Counted from the stretch's first letter, positions 27,880 to 38,563 are shown. The stretch: DNA of 64,000 bases from Flavobacteriales bacterium UBA2669 (GCA_002359215.1 DEMN01000007.1:274918-338917), one strand, 5' to 3'. Notes: generated from the sequence alone by a model not told the origin. Program-made: numbers and translations.

Positions 27880-28101
27880 TTACTTATTTTGACTAAAAGT
27901 ATCTTTAAACTTTTTGATTAAAACAATTGTTCCATATATCCACAATCCAGTAGCTAAGATAAAAAGTATAAAGTAAAGCCAGTCTGTTTTGGTTTCTAAT
28001 TCAATTTCTTTGAAATTAATTATTGTGTTTATCATTACAATAATCCAAATGAAATACCCTAACCGACTTTTCCAAGAACCTTCAACTTCCATGTTGTTCA
28101 T
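27880..28101 (-). CDS. Small two-helix membrane protein of unknown function
   Basis: 73 residues with hydrophobic helices at about 14-29 (LGYFIWIIVMINTIIN) and 41-63 (WLYFILFILATGLWIYGTIVLI), charged ends and no known motif. Unrecognised. Supported by membrane-protein composition, an ATG and open reading between two intergenic spacers; no coupling to a neighbour is visible. Confidence 0.55.
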   Translation of the reverse strand: MNNMEVEGSWKSRLGYFIWIIVMINTIINFKEIELETKTDWLYFILFILATGLWIYGTIVLIKKFKDTFSQNK

Positions 28102-28184
28102 CTTGATAGTTTTTTTGTTAGTTTTTGAATGTATTACAAATGCTATTGAGAGATAGTTGATTAATCATTAAAAGAGTTCCTCAC

Positions 28185-28802
28185 TCAATACAATTCCAAT
28201 TTATCAAACCGATAACCTTGTTCTGCAAAATGTGCTAATATTTTTGGTAAAGTAAATTTAAGGTTATCGGTAGCTTTCATACTATCATGAAAGACAACAA
28301 TAGAACCTTCGGTGGTGTTATGAATTACATTATTTAAGCATTTTTCGGGACTGGTTTTCGGGTCAAAATCGCCACTTAATACATCCCACATAATTACTTG
28401 ATAATCATTTTTTATTAGCTCATATTGCGATTTTTTTATTCTACCATAAGGTGGGCGAAATAGCTTGCTTTTAACCACTTCTTCACATTTTTTAATATTG
28501 GTAAGATAAGTTTCATTGTTGGTGTGCCAACCGTTTAAGTGGTGATGTGTATGGTTACCAACAGCATGTCCTTCTCTCATTATTTTATTAAAAATAATAG
28601 GGTGTTTTGATACATTATTACCAATACAAAAAAAAGTAGCTTTTGCATTAAATTTTTTTAATGTTGTTAATGTCCATTCTGTAATTTCAGGAGTTGGACC
28701 ATCATCAAAAGTGAGGTAAATAATTTTTTCGGCAGTAGGAATTTTCCAAATAAAATTGGAGTAGTATTTTTTAATAAAATAAGATGATTTTACTAAATAC
28801 AT
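28185..28802 (-). CDS. NodB-type polysaccharide deacetylase family protein
   Basis: Metal-dependent carbohydrate esterase (CE4 fold) likely acting on peptidoglycan or another amino-sugar polymer. The catalytic and metal motifs are visible: TFDDGP at 31-36 (D33, D34), H84 and H88 in NHTHHH, RPPYGR, and VVFHDS near the end. 205 residues, catalytic core only, no clear cleavable signal peptide. It starts 7 nt after the upstream unknown secreted gene, so co-transcription is likely. Confidence 0.9.
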   Translation of the reverse strand: MYLVKSSYFIKKYYSNFIWKIPTAEKIIYLTFDDGPTPEITEWTLTTLKKFNAKATFFCIGNNVSKHPIIFNKIMREGHAVGNHTHHHLNGWHTNNETYLTNIKKCEEVVKSKLFRPPYGRIKKSQYELIKNDYQVIMWDVLSGDFDPKTSPEKCLNNVIHNTTEGSIVVFHDSMKATDNLKFTLPKILAHFAEQGYRFDKLELY

Positions 28803-28809
28803 GTTGGTT

Positions 28810-29628
28810 TTATTCTGCTTGAAGCGTTGGTGCTACCAGTTTTTGGGTAATTTTTTCAGCAATTAGAGGAAAATGTATTTTAATGATTTTATTAATATCA
28901 CTTTCGCTCGAATTAAACCTAGAGATAATAGCTCCCGAACTTACTTCTTTGGTATTGCTGTTTATAATGGTGTAATGCACTTTTATTTCTCTTTTGTATT
29001 GGTTTTCAGAGGCTTTATAAGCATCATCAGCACTTTTTTTAATGTCTAGCTGATTGATAAAAACGTAATAAGTGCTTTCGTAGGTTTTGTTTAAATTGGG
29101 AATTAAGTTTTCATTGGTAATAATGGTATTCATAAATTTTTCGCGGTTATCTATTTCAGCAACAATTTCTCCGTTTTGAATGGTAGCTTCCTGAGGTTCT
29201 TTTTCTTTAGGTTTAATTTTATTGAAAAGCTTTTTAGCAGGCGTTTCTTTCTCTACAACTTCGGGTTCAATTATTTGATATTTGTAGCCAATGGAACTGT
29301 AGATATAAGTCAATTCTTTTTGAACAACATCTTGTTCCATAGTATAAAACGATAGTGGATTAAAATATTCTTTAAGTGAGATAAATAGGTTTTTATCTAA
29401 TTCTGCACGAAACATGGCTTTTATTTCATGGAAATTCATTTCGTTTTTTTGACTTAAATCTCCATCAATATCCGAAAAGTACATTTTAGTTTCGAAAGGA
29501 ATGATTAACACATTATTTTTGGCTGCCGGGTCATGTATAATAGCATCGCCTGTAGTAGTTTCTTGGGCAGATAAAATGCTGGTATTTATAATGGCAATTA
29601 CTAATAGAATTTTGGAAATTAATTTCAT
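28810..29628 (-). CDS. Secreted protein of unknown function
   Basis: 272 residues with a signal peptide (MKLISKILLVIAIINTSILSAQ). The mature protein has conserved-looking VLIIPFETKMYFSDID and FHEIKAMFRAEL stretches and a Lys/Glu/Pro-rich linker at about 135-155. No characterised family recognised; its location with the polysaccharide deacetylase gene 7 nt downstream points to the periplasm or envelope. Confidence 0.72.
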   Translation of the reverse strand: MKLISKILLVIAIINTSILSAQETTTGDAIIHDPAAKNNVLIIPFETKMYFSDIDGDLSQKNEMNFHEIKAMFRAELDKNLFISLKEYFNPLSFYTMEQDVVQKELTYIYSSIGYKYQIIEPEVVEKETPAKKLFNKIKPKEKEPQEATIQNGEIVAEIDNREKFMNTIITNENLIPNLNKTYESTYYVFINQLDIKKSADDAYKASENQYKREIKVHYTIINSNTKEVSSGAIISRFNSSESDINKIIKIHFPLIAEKITQKLVAPTLQAE

Positions 29629-29735
29629 AGGTTATTTTTATTAATGAATAAATAATGCTATTCACCATAAAATTATGCCAAAATCAGTTTGAGAAAACCT
29701 CTAGTGAAGAGAGTTTGTAAACAACTAAAAGTTAA

Positions 29736-31070
29736 TTAAAACCTAAGCCAGTCGGTATTAGCGTACAACATTAAAGCCAATAAAAGCACCATGCCTGCTA
29801 CCTGAGCGTATTCCATAATTTTTTCATTGGGCTTTCTGCTAGTAATCATTTCGTATAATAAAAACATTACATGCCCGCCATCCAAAGCTGGAATAGGCAA
29901 TAAATTCATAAATGCTAACACCAACGAAATCCAAGCAGTTTTTTCCCAGAAATTTTGCCATTCCCATTCCGGTCCGAATAATTTACTGATGGTAGCAAAT
30001 CCTCCCATTCCTTTATAAGCCCCGGTTTCAGGATTAAGCATTAGCTTAAATTGCTTGTAATAATTTACAATTTTCTCAATGGCTATTTCAATACCTCTTG
30101 GAAATGCAGCAAAAAAGGAATAATGAACAGTTTTAGGCGTATAAACACCTTCTTTTTCTAATTCTGTTAAGGAATACGGATAAGGAGAGACGCCAATAAA
30201 AGCTGAATCTGCAATTTCGACAGGGAGTGTAATGGTTTCGTTATCTCTTATTACTTTTATATTTACTGTTTGGTTAATGTAAGGAGTTAATTTCTCCTTA
30301 AATTCATCATAATAATTAATAGGGGTATCATTTATTCCAATAATTTTATCTTTTGGTTTAAGACCTGCTTTTGCGGCAGGATAATCTTTTAATGTTCCTC
30401 CAACTGTAAATGGAATTCGGTAGGCAAATAAAGGACCTCTTCTTTCCTTTAATAATTTATCAACTAAATCAGTAGGAATATTTAAGGAAATTTGTTCGCC
30501 ATTACGTTCTACTATCATTGTTTTAGAATAAAAAACCTCTTCTTGCATTTGTTCAAAGGTTTCAGGAGCTTCACCATTAATGGTAATAATTTCATCTCCA
30601 TTTTGAAGTCCTATTTCGTTGGTAATAGATTCGTTTAAGCACCAAACGCCATCTTTAAGTTCATCGGCAGGCAGAAATTTTTCTCCATAACCCATTAATA
30701 CAAAGCTGTAAATTAAAAAACCTACAATTACGTTTACAATTATACCTCCCAACATAATTATTAATCGTTGCCAAGTTGGTTTAGCACGAAATTCCCATGG
30801 TTGTGGTGGTTGTTTCATTTGTTCTTTGTCCATACTTTCGTCAATCATTCCGGCAATTTTTACATAACCACCTAATGGTAACCAACCAATACCATATTCG
30901 GTATCTCCAACTTTCTTTTTATAGATGGAAAACCAAGGGTTGAAAAACAGATAAAAACTTTCTACTTTAGTTTTGAAAAATTTGGCAGCAAAAAAATGAC
31001 CACCTTCGTGTAATATCACTAATATAGAGATGCTTAAAAGTAGTTGTCCGCCTTGTATAATGTATTCCAT
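29736..31070 (-). CDS. rseP: Site-2 protease RseP (intramembrane zinc metalloprotease)
   Basis: Inner-membrane protease that cuts anti-sigma factors and leftover signal peptides within the membrane. Catalytic HEGGH at residues 21-25 in the first transmembrane helix; the second metal motif NLLPIPALDGGH at about 393-404. Two PDZ-like regions lie between, marked by NGDEIITINGEAP and AGLKPKDKIIGIND. 444 residues, full length. Confidence 0.95.
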   Translation of the reverse strand: MEYIIQGGQLLLSISILVILHEGGHFFAAKFFKTKVESFYLFFNPWFSIYKKKVGDTEYGIGWLPLGGYVKIAGMIDESMDKEQMKQPPQPWEFRAKPTWQRLIIMLGGIIVNVIVGFLIYSFVLMGYGEKFLPADELKDGVWCLNESITNEIGLQNGDEIITINGEAPETFEQMQEEVFYSKTMIVERNGEQISLNIPTDLVDKLLKERRGPLFAYRIPFTVGGTLKDYPAAKAGLKPKDKIIGINDTPINYYDEFKEKLTPYINQTVNIKVIRDNETITLPVEIADSAFIGVSPYPYSLTELEKEGVYTPKTVHYSFFAAFPRGIEIAIEKIVNYYKQFKLMLNPETGAYKGMGGFATISKLFGPEWEWQNFWEKTAWISLVLAFMNLLPIPALDGGHVMFLLYEMITSRKPNEKIMEYAQVAGMVLLLALMLYANTDWLRF

Positions 31071-31229
31071 GATTTAAAATTAAATTCGGGCGAAGTTACT
31101 TTTAAATTGTCAATTATAAAATTTCTAGAAAAATTGATGAATTTAATTTAGGAAAATTAACTTTCTTACTTTTGAAGCAACAAAAAACAGCACGTTATAA
31201 AAAAACTAAAGTACGATACCGTCCTTGAA

Positions 31230-32306
31230 GTGAGTAAAGAGAATTTAGCTCATAACCTCAATTGTTTTAGGAAGTTACTACAACCTAAAACTAAAGTGAT
31301 GGTAATGGTGAAAGCCTATGGTTATGGACTTGGTCCTATTGGGTTATCAAAATTTTTAGAAGAACAAAGAGTAGATTATTTAGGCGTTGCTAATATTTTA
31401 GAAGGAGTAGAAATTAGAAAGGCAGGAGTAAAACTGCCAATTGCCATAATGAAGCCCGAGTTAGAAAGTTTTGATTTAGTAATAAAACACCAACTTACTC
31501 CGGCAATATTTTCATTAACATCATTAACAGCTTTTGTTAACACTATTAAAATTTTACCTGTAGATAAAAATTTTAACATTCATTTGAAGTTAGATACAGG
31601 AATGCATCGTTTGGGGTTGAAAATGGATGAATTAGATAAAGTAATAAAAACCATACAACAATATCCTAACATAATTATAGAAAGTGTTTTTTCTCAGCTA
31701 ACTTCTTCTGATAATCATGAAGAAGATACTTTCTCTTTTAATCAGATAAAGCAATTTGAAAAGATGGCTGAAAAAATTTCAACATCATTCAATTATAAAA
31801 TTGATAAGCATATTGCTAATTCTAATGCTATTGTTCGTTTTCCGGAGGCACATTATGATATGGTAAGGTTGGGAATAGGTTTGTTGGGATTCTCGGAAGA
31901 TAAAACTACAAACGGAGTATTAAAAAATGTAGCGGTGTTAAAAACCAAAATTGCTCAAATTCATCATTTACAAGCTGGAGAAACCATTGGTTATGGAAGA
32001 ATGGGAAAAGTGACAAAACCGTCCACCATTGCAACGATCCCTATTGGTTATGCAGATGGATTTAATCGTCAGTTGGGAAATGGCAATTGGTATTTAATCA
32101 TAAACGGAAAATCAGCTCCAACTATAGGAAATATTTGTATGGATATTACTATGGTAGATGTAACTGATATTGAGTGTTCTGAAGAGGATGTTGCTTTACT
32201 TTTCAATAATAGAGAAAGTGTTCTTTCTTTATCTAAAACTCTGAAAACCATACCTTATGAGGTTTTTACTACTATCTCTCCCAGAGTAAAAAGAGACTTT
32301 ATTTGA
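31230..32306 (+). CDS. alr: Alanine racemase
   Basis: PLP enzyme supplying D-alanine for peptidoglycan. The PLP lysine is K28 in MVKAYGYGLG; the second catalytic base is the Tyr of IGYGRMGK; NICMDITMVDVT near the C-terminus is also conserved. 358 residues from the GTG at 31230, the only canonical start after an in-frame TGA at 31173-31175. However, the codons just upstream encode KLKYDTVLEV, which looks like the conserved first beta-strand of alanine racemases. The real start may therefore be a non-standard codon (ATA at 31197) or the N-terminus is shortened. Confidence 0.9.
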   Translation: MSKENLAHNLNCFRKLLQPKTKVMVMVKAYGYGLGPIGLSKFLEEQRVDYLGVANILEGVEIRKAGVKLPIAIMKPELESFDLVIKHQLTPAIFSLTSLTAFVNTIKILPVDKNFNIHLKLDTGMHRLGLKMDELDKVIKTIQQYPNIIIESVFSQLTSSDNHEEDTFSFNQIKQFEKMAEKISTSFNYKIDKHIANSNAIVRFPEAHYDMVRLGIGLLGFSEDKTTNGVLKNVAVLKTKIAQIHHLQAGETIGYGRMGKVTKPSTIATIPIGYADGFNRQLGNGNWYLIINGKSAPTIGNICMDITMVDVTDIECSEEDVALLFNNRESVLSLSKTLKTIPYEVFTTISPRVKRDFI

Positions 32307-32340
32307 TTTTGGAGTTTTTATCTAAAAAAAAGTAACCTTT

Positions 32341-32358
32341 ATACGGCAATTGACGTAT
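32341..32358 (+). promoter_or_regulatory. NarL-like operator upstream of adhesin 1
   Basis: ATACG-G-CAATTG-A-CGTAT, a perfect ATACG/CGTAT dyad with CAATTG centre, 127 nt before the adhesin ATG. Same motif as at 38656, 55418, 56153 and 18946. Confidence 0.65.
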
Positions 32359-32485
32359 GAAGGTCTAATAGTTGTGTAAAATTTAACAAGTTGTGTTAAA
32401 ATTTATTGAACTTTGTCTTTTGAATTATTTGTATCCAATTCATTTTAAATTCATTTTTTATAACCTAACCAAAAACATAAGAGCC

Positions 32486-35400
32486 ATGAAAAAAATTTAT
32501 TCATTTTTAATAATTAGTTTTTTGTTTGCATTTAATTATTTAAGTGCAGGAAACTATTATGATTCTATACCTGAACAATGTGTTAATGTAACAGGCGGGT
32601 CTTTAGTATTATCGCATACTAATGCCCAATATGGAGCCACTTCTAATGGCACATTAAAGATTGATTTTTTTGGAGATTTAGATTTAACCACAGAATTTGT
32701 AGATGTACTATCAGAGAATGGTACATTAATAGCGACATTATCTACAACATCACAATGTGGGCAAGAACAACAAATAATTTCATTAGACAAAGATTCTATA
32801 AATGCATGGGCTTTGGATGGTACAATAAGTTTTACCTACCAAAGTTCATCAGCAGTAAATAGTGGGATTTGTACAGGTTTATCTGGACCAGCAGCATTTT
32901 GCGTGGTACCGGTAATTTCCTATACCTACCAACAAGGAGTAGATAACATAGGAGTATTATCATTAGATACACCAAGTCCAGGAACATGTTCAGGAACAAC
33001 TCCAATAGCAATAACAGTAGGGAACTTTGGAACCAATCAAGTAGATACCTTTTCGGTAGCATGGGAGATAAATGGAGTAACCCAAACACCTCAGACTTAT
33101 TACACTTTACTAGATACAAATGGAGGTACTAATCCAACCACTATACAAATTACCTTAAACCCTTCCTATAACTTTACTGCGTCAACAACATTTAAATTCT
33201 GGACATATAGTCCTAACAACGTACCAGATACCATCAATCAAAACGATACATTACAAACCACAGTATCACCAGCATTGGCTGGGATATATACAATAGGTAC
33301 AGGAGGGGATTATATTAATTTTACAGCAGCAGTTAATGATTTGGTAGCACTGGGAGTTTGTGCACCAGTAACCTTTAATGTATTAACAGGATCAGGACCA
33401 TTTAACGAGCAAATAGAGATACCACAAATAATTGGAGCAAGTGCTACTAATACTATTACTTTTAATGGAAATGGAGAAACTATAACCTATTCAACAACAG
33501 GAACGGGAGACAATTACATAATAAGATTGAACGGAGCCGATTATATTACTATAGACAGTTTAAATGTAGTAACCCAATCATCCACCAATAATTTTGCAAT
33601 ACAGTTAACCAATGATGCAGACTTTAATACCATTAATAACTGTAATATAGATTTAAGTTCAGCTCTAACAAGTACCTCATCTACTAATGCAGGAATAGTC
33701 GTGTCAGGAAGTTTAACCAGTGCAACAACAGCGGGTGCATCAGGAACAAACAATACGTTTACAAACAATACGATAATAGGAGGTTATTATGGACTAACCA
33801 TAAACGGAGCCTCGTCAACTAGTGAGTCATTAAACAATATTATATCAGGGAACATTATACAAGATTTTTATTTTTATGGTACTTATTTAAGAAGTATATC
33901 TAACTCTGTAATATCTAATAATGATATTCACAGAATGAATAGATCAAGCGTAAGTACTTTTTATGGATTATATTTTATTACCAGTGGAGGAAGAAACTTA
34001 ATAGAAGCTAATCAAATCCATGATGCTTATACCGGAATCATTACAGCAAGTACAAGTGCTTCATATCCAATATACCATACAGGAGTGGATGTAGCAGTAG
34101 GGGACGAAAATAGAGTGGTGAATAATTTAATCTATAATATTAATAATAATGGAACAACGTATGCACTTTATAATTCAAGTAGTGATGGTGTTCATTATTA
34201 TCACAACACTATCTCTTTAGATGATCCGAATGCTACAGGAGGAACGACAAGAGGTTTTTATCAAATAACTACAGCATCTAACATCGAGTTTAAGAACAAT
34301 ATTGTATCTGTAACTAGAGGTGGAACAGGGTCAAAACATTGTATTTATTTTGGATCAACAACATCTACAATAACGAGTAATAACAATGTGTTTTATATAA
34401 ATGCACCAGCAGGGACGAATAACTTAGGATATTATGGAGGTGATCAAGCTAACTTATTAGCATGGCAAACAGCCTCTTCAGGCGATGCAAATTCAGTTGA
34501 TGATGAACCAATGTTCCTTAATATTTTAAGTAATGATTATACTCCTAGTAATGCATCTATAGATGGTATTGCAGATGCGTCAGTAAACGTTTTAACCGAT
34601 TTTTACGGGGTAACAAGAGCAGCAACACCAGACCCTGGAGCAATAGAATTTACTCCGCCAACCTGCCCTCAGCCATCTAACTTAGGAGTAACCAATGTTA
34701 CAGGAACAACAGTAGATTTAAGCTGGACAGAAAACGGAACGGCAACCGTTTGGGATATAGAATGGGATACAGCAGGATTTACACCAACAGGAATACCTAC
34801 AATTACAGGGACAACAACCAATCCACACCCATTAACAGGATTAACCCCATTAACAGACTATGAATTTTATGTAAGAGCTTACTGTTCAGCAAGTGATACT
34901 AGTTTATGGTCAGGTCCATATATGTTCTCTACTTTATGTGCTACACAATTATCAGGAGCTTATACTATAGGAACAGCGGGTAATTATTTAACCTTTACAG
35001 ATGCAGTAAATGATATGGTTACTTGTGGAATTTCCGGGCCTGTAGTATTTAATGTGTTAACAGGATCAGGACCATTTAATGAACAAATAACAATTCCTCC
35101 AATTATTGGAGCAAGTGGAGTAAACACTATTACTTTTAATGGAAATGGAGAGGTAATTACCTCTACTACATCAACATCAGCTCGTTCAATCATATTATTA
35201 GATGGAGCAGACCATGTTACCTTTGATAGTTTGACTGTTCAGACACAATCGTCTACTAATAATTTTGCGATTCAGTTGATTAATAATGCGGATTCTAATA
35301 CGATAAACAACTGTGTAGTTGATTTAACCTCAGCACTTACAAGTACTTCATCTACCAATGCAGGAATAGTGGTGTCAGGAAGTTTAACCAGTGCAACAAC

Positions 35401-38400
35401 AGCAGGAGCTTCAGGAGCCTACAATACGATTACCAACAACCATATTATAGGCGGTTATTATGGAGTTACCATAAACGGAGCCTCATCTACAAGTGAATCA
35501 ATGAACAACGTTGTTGATAGCAATAGAATAGAAGACTTTTACTTTTATGGAACTTATTTAAGAAGTATCTCTAATTCAAGCATAAGTTTCAATGATATTA
35601 GTCGTCCAAATAGAACAAGTGTAAGTACTTTTTATGGACTGTATTTTATAACTAGCGGTGAAGGCAATATGATAGAAGGGAATAGATTACATGATCCATT
35701 TAGAGGCCTAGGTGGAGTATCAACAAGTGCATCTTATCCAATATATTATTCAAGCGTAGATGCTACAACAGGTAATGAAAACAGAGTTATTAATAACTTA
35801 ATATACAATATTAATAGTAATGGAACTATTTATGCATTATACAACGTAGGAAGTGATGGAGTATATTATTATCACAATACCATTTCTTTGGATGATCAAA
35901 ATGCAACAGGAGGAACTACAAGAGGTTTTTACCAAACTACAACAGCCTCTAATATAGAGTTTAAAAATAATATAGTTACCGTAACTCGTTCAGGGGGTGG
36001 AGCATTGTATTGTTTGTATTTTAATGCAACAGGATCTGCAATTGTTAGTGATAACAATGTATTATATACACCTACAACAGTAAATAATACTGGGTATTTT
36101 GGAGGCGCTCAAAATACACTAACAGATTGGCAAACTGCAACTGGTGGAGATACGAACTCTGTAGATGCCGATCCTTTATATGTGAACCCAACGGCCAATG
36201 ATTTTGCACCAAGCAGTCCGTTAATAGATGGTATAGCAGATCCATCAGCAAACGTATTAACCGATATCTTTGGAGTAACAAGAGCAGTAACACCGGATCC
36301 GGGAGCAATAGAATTCACACCACCTAGTTGCCCACAACCTTCTAATTTAACAGCTATAAATGTTAGTGGCTCTTCAGCTGGTTTAAGCTGGTTAGAAACA
36401 GGAAGTGCTACTACATGGCAAATAGATTGGGATACAGCAGGAATAGCTCAAGGCTTTGGAAACTTAGTAGTAACTACAAATAATCCACATACCCTAACAG
36501 GATTATTACCACAAAGTGAATATAGGTATTATGTAAGAAGTATATGTGCAGTGGGAGATACAAGTTTATGGGGCGGACCTTATACTTTAACTACATTATG
36601 TGCACCGTCAACAGCACCATGGTTAGATAGTGTGGAAACTCATTTAACTACAACTAGTTCTATGATAGAAAATTGTTGGTCATCTTCACCTTCAAATACT
36701 ACATCTGCTTATAGATGGAATATTGATGGAGCTGGTTCAACACCTTCGTCAACTACAGGTCCTTCGGGAGCATATAGTGGTAACAATTATTTTTACACTG
36801 AAGCTTCAAGTGGTTCTGCTGGTGATGTAGCTGAATTATATACCCCTTTGATTGACGTATCTGCTTTAACACTACCAGAGTTGTCTTTTTATTACCACAT
36901 GTACGGACAAACTATGGGAGATTTATATATTGATGTATTTGATGGGGTTAATTGGATTGCTAAAGATTCCATTAAAGGAGAGCAACAAACGGCAGATACA
37001 GATCCTTGGCTACAGCGCAAAATTGTTCTTAATAATTTCCCAGATACCATTCAGGTTAGATTTAGATCTATTAGAAGTACAAATTATTATGGAGATATGT
37101 CATTAGATGATATCGAAATTAAAGAAGCACCAACTTGTCCTCAACCAATTGCACTTAATGTTTCAAATGTAACATTAAATTCAGCTGCTTTTGGCTGGAC
37201 AGAAGTAGGTTCTGCAACTAATTGGCAAGTAGAATGGGGAATTTCAGGATTTACCTTAGGTGGTGGAGTTAGATTAATGACTACTACTAACCCTCACACT
37301 CAATTAGGATTGCAACCAGCAACTACTTATGATTTTTATGTAAGAAGTGTATGTACAATAGCAGACTCTAGTTTATGGTCAGGACCATTTACTTTCACAA
37401 CCCCTTGTATGATTGTTACCTCATATCCATATTTTGAAGATTTTGAAAATGGGAAAGGTTGTTGGAGTGAAAATAATACAACTAATGGTTCTTGGGGGTT
37501 TGGTACTCCTGCAATGACAGTTATAAATAGTGCTGCTTCAGGAATTAATGCTTTTGCTACAGGCAATCTTAATGGTACTTATAATGCTAATGAAAATTCG
37601 TGGGTGTTGAGTCCGATTTTTGATTTTACAAATGCAAATAACCCGAAAATTGAAATGAAAATTTGGTGGAATTCTGAATTTAGTTGGGATGGTGTAGTTT
37701 TACAATCATCTATTGATAATGGTACTTCATGGCAAAATGTTGGTGCTGTTGGAGATACGGTAAATTGGTATACAGATAATTCCATTAATGGAAACCCGGG
37801 AGGACAACAAGAAGGATGGTCTGGTAGAAACTCTACAAGTAACGGTTCAGGAAACTGGGTAACTGCATCACATATGTTAGATGGATTGAATAATCAAAGT
37901 AATGTTCAGTTGAGGATTGCTTTTGGGTCAGATGGTTCTGTTCAAGATGAAGGTTTTGCTTTTGATGATATTCATATTTTTGATGTTGTTTGTCCTAACC
38001 CTACAAACTTAGGTAACGATACTATCATTTGTGGTACAGATTCTTTATTGTTGGATGCAGGAGCTGGATATGCTACATATTTATGGTCTGATTCTTTAAT
38101 GTCAACTTCCCAGACAATAATTGTTGATTCTGCTACTTATGGAATTGGAGTTCATACTTTTTATGTTTCTGTAACAGATAGTGTATCTAATTGTTTATCT
38201 AAAGATACTATTGTAGTTGAAATAACAACTTGTGTAGGTATTGAAGATTTAGCTTCAACTATTGATTTAAATGTATATCCAAACCCTAACAAAGGGCAGT
38301 TTACGCTTAATTTAACAACACAAAAAACAACTGATTTACAAATTAGAATAACTAATATTCAAGGTCAGGAAGTGTTTGTGAAAAACAACTTCGATAATAT

Positions 38401-38506
38401 TAATGTAATCAATGAAGAAATTAATATTGGAAATGTTAAAGGTGTTTACTTTGTAAATATCATTACCAACAATGAAGTGATTACTAAAAAGATTATTGTT
38501 CAATAA
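32486..38506 (+). CDS. Giant T9SS-secreted adhesin 1 (beta-helix, Fn3, MAM-like modules)
   Basis: ATG at 32486 (MKKIYSFLIISFLFAFNYLSAG, signal peptide) is preferred over the GTG frame from 32393; the product has 2,006 residues. Domain order: CARDB-like N-terminal region to about 265; parallel beta-helix module A at 267-725; Fn3 at 725-813; beta-helix module B at 825-1282; Fn3; MAM/ConA-like domain about 1372-1549; Fn3; a different jelly-roll domain (YFEDFENGKGCW) about 1645-1833; Ig-like segment; and a type A T9SS domain from about 1918 (VYPNPNKGQFTLNL ... KKIIVQ). Predicted cell-surface adhesin or matrix protein. Tandem paralogue of the next gene, with homologous promoter and terminator. Confidence 0.92.
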   Translation: MKKIYSFLIISFLFAFNYLSAGNYYDSIPEQCVNVTGGSLVLSHTNAQYGATSNGTLKIDFFGDLDLTTEFVDVLSENGTLIATLSTTSQCGQEQQIISLDKDSINAWALDGTISFTYQSSSAVNSGICTGLSGPAAFCVVPVISYTYQQGVDNIGVLSLDTPSPGTCSGTTPIAITVGNFGTNQVDTFSVAWEINGVTQTPQTYYTLLDTNGGTNPTTIQITLNPSYNFTASTTFKFWTYSPNNVPDTINQNDTLQTTVSPALAGIYTIGTGGDYINFTAAVNDLVALGVCAPVTFNVLTGSGPFNEQIEIPQIIGASATNTITFNGNGETITYSTTGTGDNYIIRLNGADYITIDSLNVVTQSSTNNFAIQLTNDADFNTINNCNIDLSSALTSTSSTNAGIVVSGSLTSATTAGASGTNNTFTNNTIIGGYYGLTINGASSTSESLNNIISGNIIQDFYFYGTYLRSISNSVISNNDIHRMNRSSVSTFYGLYFITSGGRNLIEANQIHDAYTGIITASTSASYPIYHTGVDVAVGDENRVVNNLIYNINNNGTTYALYNSSSDGVHYYHNTISLDDPNATGGTTRGFYQITTASNIEFKNNIVSVTRGGTGSKHCIYFGSTTSTITSNNNVFYINAPAGTNNLGYYGGDQANLLAWQTASSGDANSVDDEPMFLNILSNDYTPSNASIDGIADASVNVLTDFYGVTRAATPDPGAIEFTPPTCPQPSNLGVTNVTGTTVDLSWTENGTATVWDIEWDTAGFTPTGIPTITGTTTNPHPLTGLTPLTDYEFYVRAYCSASDTSLWSGPYMFSTLCATQLSGAYTIGTAGNYLTFTDAVNDMVTCGISGPVVFNVLTGSGPFNEQITIPPIIGASGVNTITFNGNGEVITSTTSTSARSIILLDGADHVTFDSLTVQTQSSTNNFAIQLINNADSNTINNCVVDLTSALTSTSSTNAGIVVSGSLTSATTAGASGAYNTITNNHIIGGYYGVTINGASSTSESMNNVVDSNRIEDFYFYGTYLRSISNSSISFNDISRPNRTSVSTFYGLYFITSGEGNMIEGNRLHDPFRGLGGVSTSASYPIYYSSVDATTGNENRVINNLIYNINSNGTIYALYNVGSDGVYYYHNTISLDDQNATGGTTRGFYQTTTASNIEFKNNIVTVTRSGGGALYCLYFNATGSAIVSDNNVLYTPTTVNNTGYFGGAQNTLTDWQTATGGDTNSVDADPLYVNPTANDFAPSSPLIDGIADPSANVLTDIFGVTRAVTPDPGAIEFTPPSCPQPSNLTAINVSGSSAGLSWLETGSATTWQIDWDTAGIAQGFGNLVVTTNNPHTLTGLLPQSEYRYYVRSICAVGDTSLWGGPYTLTTLCAPSTAPWLDSVETHLTTTSSMIENCWSSSPSNTTSAYRWNIDGAGSTPSSTTGPSGAYSGNNYFYTEASSGSAGDVAELYTPLIDVSALTLPELSFYYHMYGQTMGDLYIDVFDGVNWIAKDSIKGEQQTADTDPWLQRKIVLNNFPDTIQVRFRSIRSTNYYGDMSLDDIEIKEAPTCPQPIALNVSNVTLNSAAFGWTEVGSATNWQVEWGISGFTLGGGVRLMTTTNPHTQLGLQPATTYDFYVRSVCTIADSSLWSGPFTFTTPCMIVTSYPYFEDFENGKGCWSENNTTNGSWGFGTPAMTVINSAASGINAFATGNLNGTYNANENSWVLSPIFDFTNANNPKIEMKIWWNSEFSWDGVVLQSSIDNGTSWQNVGAVGDTVNWYTDNSINGNPGGQQEGWSGRNSTSNGSGNWVTASHMLDGLNNQSNVQLRIAFGSDGSVQDEGFAFDDIHIFDVVCPNPTNLGNDTIICGTDSLLLDAGAGYATYLWSDSLMSTSQTIIVDSATYGIGVHTFYVSVTDSVSNCLSKDTIVVEITTCVGIEDLASTIDLNVYPNPNKGQFTLNLTTQKTTDLQIRITNIQGQEVFVKNNFDNINVINEEINIGNVKGVYFVNIITNNEVITKKIIVQ
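33284..34660 (+). repeat. Beta-helix module A of adhesin 1
   Basis: Starts at the codons for IYTIGTGGDY and ends at GAIEFTPPTCPQPSN. One of four copies of a repeat of about 1.37 kb; most like the module at 39659-41035. Confidence 0.8.
34958..36333 (+). repeat. Beta-helix module B of adhesin 1
   Basis: Starts at AYTIGTAGNYLTF and ends at AIEFTPPSCPQPSN. Most like the module at 41328-42712; internal duplicate of module A. Confidence 0.8.
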
Positions 38507-38530
38507 ATAATCAGTAAATAAGTTTTTAGG

Positions 38531-38563
38531 AAAGCTGTAGCATTAATTTGTTACAGCTTTTTT
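38531..38563 (+). terminator. Terminator of adhesin 1
   Basis: Stem AAAGCTGTA / TACAGCTTT with a 12-nt loop and a following T-run. The loop GCATTAATTTGT is identical in the terminator of adhesin 2. Confidence 0.8.
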
